Of a stretch of DNA of 5,236 nucleotides, positions 1 through 5,236 are shown in pieces (position 1 is the first letter of the stretch; every line of letters starts with the position of its first letter). Under the pieces are notes generated by a model. That model saw only the letters and a list, made by a program, of their open reading frames with translations, did not search any database and was not told where the DNA came from. This stretch comes from Atopobiaceae bacterium. Its GTDB lineage: Bacteria > Actinomycetota > Coriobacteriia > Coriobacteriales > Atopobiaceae. The position numbers were made by a program, and so were the translations under genes. The DNA lies in contig JABZIF010000073.1 of NCBI GenBank assembly GCA_015258485.1, positions 1 through 5,236 on the forward strand, written 5' to 3'.

Positions 1-52
1 CATCAGCCTTCCAAGCTGACTGTTGCGGGTTCGAGTCCCGTCCGCCGCTCCA
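1..52 (+). tRNA. tRNA-Gly (anticodon UCC), 3' part, cut by window edge
   Basis: The 3' part of a glycine tRNA, which reads GGA/GGG codons. The anticodon stem TCAGC (3-7) pairs with GCTGA (15-19) around the seven-base loop CTTCCAA, putting TCC at 10-12 as anticodon. A five-base variable region (20-24) follows. The T arm is GCGGG (25-29), loop TTCGAGT (30-36) and CCCGT (37-41), closed by a G-U pair. The 3' acceptor strand CCGCCGC (42-48), discriminator T49 and an encoded CCA (50-52) finish the molecule. A U discriminator is usual for bacterial tRNA-Gly. The D arm and 5' acceptor strand lie outside the window; the 5' strand should read GCGGCGG or close to it. No GC-rich terminator hairpin is seen after it, only T-rich sequence. 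Confidence 0.95.
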
Positions 53-176
53 TTAATTCTTTAGTTTCATTACTTTCCCACTTTTCTATAACGTACAGTG
101 ATACCGTACAATCTTCTCACGGCTTAACTGCTTGAACAGTAATTTCAATCTAAATTTCTACATCAAAAATGAAGTC

Positions 177-229
177 AAAAACAAATTGCCACGGTCTGTG
201 TTCTATCAAACGAAACACAAATCGTGGCA
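177..229 (-). terminator. Rho-independent terminator of the malQ-glgP operon
   Basis: An inverted repeat about 36 bases downstream of the glgP stop. Bases 187-195 pair with 221-229, including one G-T pair. After a single C/A mismatch (196/220), 197-202 pair with 214-219, leaving an 11-base loop (203-213). Read on the minus strand the hairpin is followed by ATTTGTTTTTGA, an interrupted U-tract. On the plus strand the bases after the hairpin are A-rich, so it works best for minus-strand transcription, ending the operon before it runs into the convergent tRNA-Gly. The U-tract is imperfect (it contains a G), so efficiency may be moderate. Confidence 0.7.
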
Positions 230-264
230 CCAAAACAAATTAAAACGCATTTAGACTACTTATT

Positions 265-2529
265 TTACTTGTCAGGTGTGAGATGCCAAATCTCATCATT
301 GTATTCAGCAATGGTTCTATCCGACGAGAACGTTCCCGCCATGGCAATATTTACAAGAGATTTCTGAAGCCAACTTCTTCTATCCTCGTAATCAGCAAAC
401 ACGCGCTCTTTTGTTGCAATATATGCTTCCAAATCAAGAAGCGTCATAAACCAGTCTTCTGAACACAAATTTTTATGAAGACGCTCTAGGCGTTCCTCAT
501 TTCCAAGAGAAATAAATTCTGGACTTATTAAGAAATCAACAAGTGGTTTAATCTCAGGTTTCTCATAAAACTCTTGTACTTTGTAACCCTTGCACTCATA
601 GAGATTTACAACCTCATCGCTTGATGCCCCAAACGTGTAAATGTTTTTCTCGCCTACCAAATCGGCAATCTCTACATTGGCACCGTCAACTGTGCAAACG
701 GTAACAGCACCGTTAAGCATAAACTTCATGTTGGAAGTTCCAGAAGCTTCCTTAGAAGCCAGTGAAATCTGCTCTGAAATTTCAGCTGCCGGAATAACGT
801 GTTCAGCAGCAGTAACGTTGTAGTTTTCAATCATTATCACCTGAAGATATGGTGAAACATCTGCATCGTTAGCAATCAAAGATGAAAGAACAAGAATTGC
901 ATGAATGATATCTTGAGCAGCTACGTATGCCGGTGCGGCCTTTCCGCCAAAAATGACAGTAATAGGATGCTTTGGTAGATGGCCGGACTTGATATCAAAA
1001 TACTTCCAAATCAAATAAAGCAATAGCATTTGCTGACGTTTATATTCGTGGAAACGCTTTACCTGAACATCAATAATGGAACCATCATTAACTTTTACAT
1101 TTTGATTATCCTGCAAAAACTTGCTCATTCTATCTTTAGCCGCTTGTTTTATCTCCTGAAGTTTATTAAGAACCTCATCGTTATTTCGATACGCTAAAAG
1201 TTCTTCAAGATGAGCAGATGCTCTCCAACTATCACCTAACAACGCATCAAGATACTCGGCAAGTTCAGGATTACAACCCATTAACCAGCGACGGAAGGTA
1301 ATTCCATTGGTCTTATTAGAAAACTTTTCTGGATACAAATCAAAGAACGGTTTAAGTTCTGTCTCTTCCAAAATCTTAGTATGAAGTGCCGCAACGCCAT
1401 TGATACTAAAACCGTAATGAATGGCAAGATTAGCCATGTGAACTTTCTCATCAATGATGATTTGTACACTTGGATCAGAGATAGTACTACGAATATGTTC
1501 ATCAAGCTTTGTAATAATCGAAGCAATCTTTGGAGAAACTTTCTCGATAAATTTAAGAGGCCACTTCTCAAGAGCTTCTGCCAAAATCGTATGATTTGTG
1601 TATGCGACAAGTGAAGAAACAATATCTACAGACTCTTCAAACGAAATCCCGTATTTCTCGGTCAAAATACGAATGAGCTCTGGAATTACCATTGTAGGAT
1701 GCGTGTCGTTAATCTGAATAACAACATAATCAGCCAAATCATAAACATTGCTGCCACGCTCAATTGCCTCTTTAACAATCAACTGCGCAGCATTAGAAAC
1801 CATAAAATATTGCTGATACACACGAAGAAGCTGGCCGTCTTCGTCTGAGTCGTCAGGATACAAAAATAACGTTAAATTCTTTTTTAAAGCAGTCTTATCA
1901 AAATCAATTGCGTCATCAGAGACTAATGATTCGTCAACGGTTTGCAGATCAAACAAACGAAGTCTGTTTTTCTTTTCTCGACAATATCCCAATACATCAA
2001 TGGAATAGAGTTTAGACGTTACCGAAAAATCCCTAAATTCCACGGTAAATGACGTTTTTTCATCTTCAAGCCATTTATCATCAGAAACCCAAGCATCCGG
2101 AACAGTAGTTTGTTGTCTATTTAAAAACTTCTGGTGAAAGAGGCCAAAATGATACATAAGTCCCACACCATCACCTGGCAAACCAAGTGTTGACATAGAG
2201 TCTATGAAACATGCTGCCAATCGACCAAGACCGCCGTTTCCAAGTGAAGGCTCAACTTCAAGCTCTTCGACGTCTTCTAGCGAATGACCAGCCTTAGAAA
2301 GCTGCTCTTTTACCTCGTTATAAATACCCAAATTAATGAGATTGTTTGAAAGCAATTTTCCAATGAGAAACTCTGCAGAAATGTAATAGAGTCTCTTCTT
2401 ACCATTGTTTAACGGTAGAGCATCCGACTTACTCTTAACCACTTGAAGCAGTAATTCAAAAACTTGACTGTCAGTAATATCAGACAGTGGTTGACCAAAT
2501 TGTTGAAGAGATAAGGTGTCTAAGTTCAT
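265..2529 (-). CDS. glgP: Glycogen/maltodextrin phosphorylase (GT35)
   Basis: Cytoplasmic PLP-dependent alpha-glucan phosphorylase: it removes terminal alpha-1,4-glucose with phosphate to give glucose-1-phosphate. The 754-residue protein is complete. YYISAEFLIGK (48-58) and EPSLGNGGLGRLAACF (93-108) are the conserved N-terminal core and active-site glycine loop. QINDTHPTM (272-280) carries the active-site His277. NKTNGITFRRWL (405-416) and VKRFHEYKRQ (490-499), with Lys491, Arg492 and Lys496, are catalytic/phosphate-site elements. EASGTSNMKFMLNGA (594-608) is the PLP signature, with Lys602 the Schiff-base lysine (Lys680 in rabbit muscle enzyme). The protein begins directly at the catalytic core, without the N-terminal extension bearing the phosphorylated serine of animal enzymes, so that control is absent. 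Length and sequence style match MalP of streptococci, so malP is an equally good name; substrate preference (glycogen or imported maltodextrin) cannot be read from sequence. The start is an ATG in TAATG, overlapping the malQ stop by one base, with a strong Shine-Dalgarno. Confidence 0.97.
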   Translation of the reverse strand: MNLDTLSLQQFGQPLSDITDSQVFELLLQVVKSKSDALPLNNGKKRLYYISAEFLIGKLLSNNLINLGIYNEVKEQLSKAGHSLEDVEELEVEPSLGNGGLGRLAACFIDSMSTLGLPGDGVGLMYHFGLFHQKFLNRQQTTVPDAWVSDDKWLEDEKTSFTVEFRDFSVTSKLYSIDVLGYCREKKNRLRLFDLQTVDESLVSDDAIDFDKTALKKNLTLFLYPDDSDEDGQLLRVYQQYFMVSNAAQLIVKEAIERGSNVYDLADYVVIQINDTHPTMVIPELIRILTEKYGISFEESVDIVSSLVAYTNHTILAEALEKWPLKFIEKVSPKIASIITKLDEHIRSTISDPSVQIIIDEKVHMANLAIHYGFSINGVAALHTKILEETELKPFFDLYPEKFSNKTNGITFRRWLMGCNPELAEYLDALLGDSWRASAHLEELLAYRNNDEVLNKLQEIKQAAKDRMSKFLQDNQNVKVNDGSIIDVQVKRFHEYKRQQMLLLYLIWKYFDIKSGHLPKHPITVIFGGKAAPAYVAAQDIIHAILVLSSLIANDADVSPYLQVIMIENYNVTAAEHVIPAAEISEQISLASKEASGTSNMKFMLNGAVTVCTVDGANVEIADLVGEKNIYTFGASSDEVVNLYECKGYKVQEFYEKPEIKPLVDFLISPEFISLGNEERLERLHKNLCSEDWFMTLLDLEAYIATKERVFADYEDRRSWLQKSLVNIAMAGTFSSDRTIAEYNDEIWHLTPDK

Positions 2530-4022
2530 TACTTCTCCTCTGTATACACCCTGAAGTACATCTCAGTAATAGTTCTTAAGAAATCCTCTGTATGACGCGT
2601 GATTGCCCCCTGCTTCATACGCCAGCACCAGTTACCGCCAACAGTAGCTGGGACATTCATACGCGCCGAATCATCTAAGCCGAGAAGATCTTGCATGGTG
2701 TGAATACAAGTATCGCTCACAGAAGCTGCAATTCCACGTGAAAGCGCCTCTTCAATCGGCTCATCTTTTGAACGGTGAAGATAGATGTCTGCCTGTTCAC
2801 GCTCTCTATCAGTAGCCAGTGTCTCGTACCAACCGCGAGCAGTTGGATTATCATGCGTTCCCACGTAAGCAATGGTATTTACAGTATAGTTGTGAGGAAG
2901 ATCTCTAGAATCATGCTTTCCGTCAAATCCGTATTGCAGGATTTTCATTCCTGGGAAACCAGTCTTTTCTCGCATGGCAATAAGCTCTGGCGTAAACAGG
3001 CCCAAATCCTCCGCAATAATCGGAAGTTTTCCAAGCTGCTTTTCTAGCTCCTTAAACAGCTCTAAATCTGGACCTTTTATCCATTTGCCTTCTCGAGCAT
3101 CTGTGGCTCCATAAGGAATTTCCCAATACGCCTCAAAGCCTCTAAAATGATCGATTCGAAGTACATCAAACATCTCAAGATTTGTCTTCACTCGCCAAAC
3201 CCACCATGAATAGTGCGACTTCTTCATATACTCCCAGTTATAAATGGGATTTCCCCAATATTGACCGGTAGAAGAAAAGTGATCAGGAGGAGTACCTGCA
3301 ACCGCAATAGGTCTTCCTGTTTCATTTGTCTTAAACAGTTCTGGCTGTGCCCACATCTCAACAGAATCGCGTGAAACATAAATGGGAAGATCACCAATTA
3401 TGAGTACTCCCCTTTTATTGGCATAAGACTTGACCTTTGCCCATTGAGTAAAAAAGAAATACTGAGTCATCTTGTGGTACAAAACTGACTTCTGAAGTTT
3501 CTTAATTTCTTTTGCAGTTGTTTCATTTCTTTGTTGGTAAAGATTTGGCCACTCCCAATAAGCTTTGTGTCCAAATTCTTCCTTTAATGACATGAACTCC
3601 GCATAAGGATCAAGCCACTCCGCCTGATCATGACAGAACTTTTCAAAATCATTAGGTATATCCTGCATAAACCTATCAAACGCACGATTAAGTAAGCGAC
3701 GATGGTTTACAAAAAGTGCTCCGTAATCAACACAAGTCTTGCTTGTTCCAAAGAAAATATCTTCAAAGTCATCCGACTTTAAATAGCCAAGTTTCTCAAG
3801 ATCTTTTAAATCAATATAGTAAGGGCTTCCTGCTGCTGCAGAGAAAGACTGATAAGGAGAGTCACCATAACTTGTAGTGGTAAGAGGTAAAACTTGCCAA
3901 TACCTTTGTTTTGTCTTAACGAGAAAATCAATAAAATCGTAGGCTTCTTTGCCAAACGTACCAATCCCATATGAATTTGGAAGAGAAGAAACGGCCATAA
4001 GCACTCCGCTTGCTCGTCCCAT
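2529..4022 (-). CDS. malQ: 4-alpha-glucanotransferase (amylomaltase, GH77)
   Basis: Cytoplasmic amylomaltase: it transfers maltodextrin segments between alpha-1,4-glucans, turning short malto-oligosaccharides into longer chains for GlgP plus glucose. It has 497 residues counted from the ATG at 4020-4022, a normal length for bacterial MalQ. It opens with the family start RASGVLMAVSSLP (3-15), then YWQVLPLTTTSYGDSPYQSF (41-60). LRIDHFRGFEAYWEIP (288-303) holds the nucleophile Asp291. IAEDLG (336-341) holds the acid/base Glu338. YVGTHDNPTARGWY (386-399) holds the third carboxylate Asp391. These correspond to Asp293, Glu340 and Asp395 of the Thermus aquaticus enzyme. ARMNVPATVGGNW (453-465) is the conserved C-terminal motif. 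Start choice: an in-frame GTG at 4035-4037 would add five residues, but it sits directly on the U-tract of the upstream terminator and has no ribosome binding site. The ATG has AAAGAGG five bases before it and gives the usual family N-terminus. The gene overlaps glgP by one base and lies behind a terminator (4038-4078), so its expression may be below that of the ATPase gene. Confidence 0.96.
   Translation of the reverse strand: MGRASGVLMAVSSLPNSYGIGTFGKEAYDFIDFLVKTKQRYWQVLPLTTTSYGDSPYQSFSAAAGSPYYIDLKDLEKLGYLKSDDFEDIFFGTSKTCVDYGALFVNHRRLLNRAFDRFMQDIPNDFEKFCHDQAEWLDPYAEFMSLKEEFGHKAYWEWPNLYQQRNETTAKEIKKLQKSVLYHKMTQYFFFTQWAKVKSYANKRGVLIIGDLPIYVSRDSVEMWAQPELFKTNETGRPIAVAGTPPDHFSSTGQYWGNPIYNWEYMKKSHYSWWVWRVKTNLEMFDVLRIDHFRGFEAYWEIPYGATDAREGKWIKGPDLELFKELEKQLGKLPIIAEDLGLFTPELIAMREKTGFPGMKILQYGFDGKHDSRDLPHNYTVNTIAYVGTHDNPTARGWYETLATDREREQADIYLHRSKDEPIEEALSRGIAASVSDTCIHTMQDLLGLDDSARMNVPATVGGNWCWRMKQGAITRHTEDFLRTITEMYFRVYTEEK
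2535..2541 (-). promoter_or_regulatory. Ribosome binding site of glgP, inside the malQ 3' end
   Basis: Minus-strand AGAGGAG lies five bases before the glgP ATG (2527-2529). It is encoded within the last codons of malQ (Glu-Glu-Lys-stop). With the TAATG junction this is a typical arrangement for translational coupling: ribosomes ending malQ can reinitiate on glgP. It fixes the glgP start. Confidence 0.85.
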
Positions 4023-4027
4023 AATTG

Positions 4028-4034
4028 CCTCTTT
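4028..4034 (-). promoter_or_regulatory. Ribosome binding site that decides the malQ start
   Basis: Minus-strand AAAGAGG ends five bases before the ATG at 4020-4022. It favours this ATG over the in-frame GTG at 4035-4037, which lies upstream of this site. The AAAGAG part is complementary to the CTCTTT at the base of the upstream terminator (4040-4045), so a small six-pair hairpin with loop TTGTG could mask it in read-through transcripts. Confidence 0.75.
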
Positions 4035-4037
4035 CAC

Positions 4038-4078
4038 AAAAAGAGTACTGGCTTATCTCTTTCAAGATAAGCCAGTAC
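4038..4078 (-). terminator. Intra-operon Rho-independent terminator between the ATPase gene and malQ
   Basis: A perfect 14-bp stem: 4065-4078 pairs with 4045-4058 around a six-base loop (4059-4064). On the minus strand it starts eight bases after the ATPase stop codon and is followed by TCTTTTT (4038-4044), a classical U-tract. On the plus strand the hairpin is followed by A residues, so it acts on minus-strand transcription. No convincing promoter lies between it and malQ, whose ATG is only 15 bases past the U-tract. malQ-glgP therefore seems to depend on read-through or on a promoter upstream of the hairpin. Confidence 0.88.
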
Positions 4079-4086
4079 AAAAAACT

Positions 4087-5236
4087 TTAATACTTAACTA
4101 GATTATCTTGCGTATTCTTGTCAAAGAGATGAACAGCATTATCTTCAAATTTAAACCACATCTCATCACCAATTTTGAGGTTTCGTTTTGCAAGTTCAGT
4201 TGCTGGCACGATAAGGACAAAATTACCATCATCAGTGTGAACATGAAGGTGAACTGTAGAGCCCATAAGTTCGCTTACCTCAAGATTACCCTTAAAGGCA
4301 CCAATTTGATTTGGTTCAGTCAGATAAATCTGCTCAGGTCTGATACCAACAATAACGTCTGTTGCTGGTGAAGCAACCCAAGACTGTGCTAACAAATTGG
4401 CCATCTCGGGAGAAATTTCAAATGACATGTTTTCTGTCTCTACATGAAACTCATTGTCCACGCGAATAAGGTGCGCGTCAAAGAAATTCATTTGAGGCAT
4501 GCCAATAAAACCAGCAACAAAAAGATTTGCAGGTCTGTTAAACACTTCTTGTGGAGTTCCGATTTGCTGGACAAAACCATCCTTCATGATAACAATACGG
4601 TCACCTAGAGTCATTGCCTCTGTTTGGTCGTGTGTAACATAGACAAAGGTTCCATTAACCTTCTGACGAAGCTTGATAATCTCTGTACGCATCTGATTTC
4701 TCAGTTTTGCGTCAAGATTTGAAAGCGGCTCATCCATCAAAAAGACTTTTGGATCGCGGACAATTGCGCGACCAATTGCAACACGCTGACGCTGACCACC
4801 AGAAAGAGCCTTTGGCTTACGATCAAGATATGCCGTGATACCTAGTGTTTCTGCAGCTGCACGGACCTTCTCGTCAATAACTTGTGGGTCAACCTTTTTA
4901 AGCTTAAGAGTAAACGCCATGTTGTCATAAACGGTCATATTTGGATACAAAGCATAACTTTGGAAGACCATTGCAATATCTCGATCTTTTGGTGCAACGT
5001 CATTAACAAGCTTTCCATCAATATAAAGATCACCGGCAGAAATATCTTCTAGACCTGCAATCATACGCAACGTAGTAGATTTGCCACAACCCGAAGGGCC
5101 AACAAGCACTACAAACTCGTGCTCCTTGATAGTGAGATTGAAATCTTGAACGGCAACAACGCCTTCTTCAGTCACCTCAAGATTGCTCTTTTTCTGCTCA
5201 GTTTTCTTACCAAAGAGAGACTTGCGCTTTTTCTCA
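4087..5236 (-). CDS. msmK: Sugar ABC transporter ATP-binding protein, MsmK/MalK/UgpC family, 5' end outside window
   Basis: Cytoplasmic ATPase that powers a CUT1-type carbohydrate importer, binding the permeases as a dimer. 382 residues are visible. Numbering the valine of the GTG at 5173-5175 as 1: Walker A GPSGCGKST (26-34), Q-loop in VFQSYALYPNMTV (Gln72), signature LSGGQ (124-128), Walker B VFLMDEP (144-150, catalytic Glu149), D-loop SNLDAKLR (152-159) and switch His182 in VTHDQTEAMTLGDR. The C-terminal third, from about NLFVAGFIG (217-225) through VGIRPEQIYL (276-285), is the OB/TOBE regulatory domain of the MalK type. The frame stays open for 20 more codons to the window edge with no ATG or TTG; the GTG has no ribosome binding site and would leave the N-terminus without its A-loop, so the true start is outside. 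Those 20 residues are very basic (seven Lys, one Arg). The neighbours malQ and glgP suggest maltodextrin as cargo and malK as an alternative name. ugpC is the usual automatic label, but nothing here indicates glycerol-3-phosphate. Confidence 0.95.
   Translation of the reverse strand, partial: EKKRKSLFGKKTEQKKSNLEVTEEGVVAVQDFNLTIKEHEFVVLVGPSGCGKSTTLRMIAGLEDISAGDLYIDGKLVNDVAPKDRDIAMVFQSYALYPNMTVYDNMAFTLKLKKVDPQVIDEKVRAAAETLGITAYLDRKPKALSGGQRQRVAIGRAIVRDPKVFLMDEPLSNLDAKLRNQMRTEIIKLRQKVNGTFVYVTHDQTEAMTLGDRIVIMKDGFVQQIGTPQEVFNRPANLFVAGFIGMPQMNFFDAHLIRVDNEFHVETENMSFEISPEMANLLAQSWVASPATDVIVGIRPEQIYLTEPNQIGAFKGNLEVSELMGSTVHLHVHTDDGNFVLIVPATELAKRNLKIGDEMWFKFEDNAVHLFDKNTQDNLVKY

Noticed and set aside
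1..52. tRNA-Gly 3' end as an attachment site of an integrated element
   Set aside because: No second copy of the tRNA 3' end and no integrase are present in the window; the neighbouring genes are ordinary core metabolism.
87..110. Promoter-like TTGTAC / TATAGA pair on the minus strand pointing toward the tRNA
   Set aside because: The spacer is about 15 bp, the -35 matches only half the consensus, and transcription would be antisense to the tRNA with no gene visible to serve.
169..243. A 24-codon plus-strand open frame beginning ATG AAG TCA in the convergent spacer
   Set aside because: It runs straight through the terminator hairpin, has no ribosome binding site, and its composition simply reflects the inverted repeat.
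4035..4037. GTG as malQ start (five residues longer)
   Set aside because: It directly follows the terminator U-tract, has no Shine-Dalgarno, and the ATG at 4020-4022 has one at good spacing and yields the normal family N-terminus.
4095..4124. Perfect TTGACA -35 hexamer on the minus strand (4119-4124) near the ATPase gene end, a possible malQ promoter
   Set aside because: At 16-18 bp spacing the -10 candidate is poor (TAGTTA), and GATAAT is only 11 bp away. The hexamer also encodes conserved-looking Phe-Asp-Lys codons, so chance is likely.
641..4371. Open frames on the opposite strand or other frames within glgP, malQ and the ATPase gene (641-823, 1281-1622, 1381-1614, 2775-3047, 4108-4371)
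   Set aside because: All lie inside genes with clear conserved motifs and show no domain, ribosome binding site or spacing of their own, so they are shadows of the real genes.
5173..5175. GTG as the ATPase start, giving 362 residues
   Set aside because: No ribosome binding site precedes it, the frame is open further upstream to the window edge, and the protein would lack the first strand and A-loop of the nucleotide-binding domain.

Overview
The window carries the distal part of a maltodextrin/glycogen-utilisation operon on the minus strand. It reads from the right edge leftwards as an ABC-transporter ATPase of the MsmK/MalK/UgpC family (start lies beyond the window), then malQ (4-alpha-glucanotransferase), then glgP/malP (alpha-glucan phosphorylase). 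The operon converges on the 3' half of a plus-strand tRNA-Gly(UCC) at the left edge. GC content is about 40% by eye (not computed). All three proteins have the Gram-positive style of these families: GlgP is the short form of about 754 residues typical of streptococcal/lactobacillal MalP, and the ATPase belongs to the CUT1 sugar-importer type. A saccharolytic Gram-positive bacterium is therefore likely, either a bacillote or a moderate-GC coriobacterium of the Atopobium/Lancefieldella kind. The sequence alone does not fix the genus.

Layout: 1-52 is the tRNA-Gly 3' part including an encoded CCA. 53-264 is a non-coding convergent spacer holding the terminator hairpin of the operon (187-229). 265-2529 is glgP. 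2529-4022 is malQ, overlapping glgP by one base (TAATG). 4023-4086 is a short gap almost filled by a perfect 14-bp stem terminator followed by the malQ ribosome binding site. 4087-5236 is the ATPase gene. No stretch over 300 bases lacks a gene.

How it works together (inferred from family knowledge): an importer energised by the ATPase brings in malto-oligosaccharides. MalQ rearranges short chains into longer ones and releases glucose. GlgP phosphorolyses the longer chains to glucose-1-phosphate. The importer's binding protein and permeases are not in the window and would be expected nearby if it is a dedicated maltodextrin system.

I found no novel or exotic system. The points most worth a second look are the strong terminator inside the operon whose U-tract can pair with the malQ Shine-Dalgarno, and the lysine-rich segment at the visible N-terminus of the ATPase where an ordinary A-loop would be expected.
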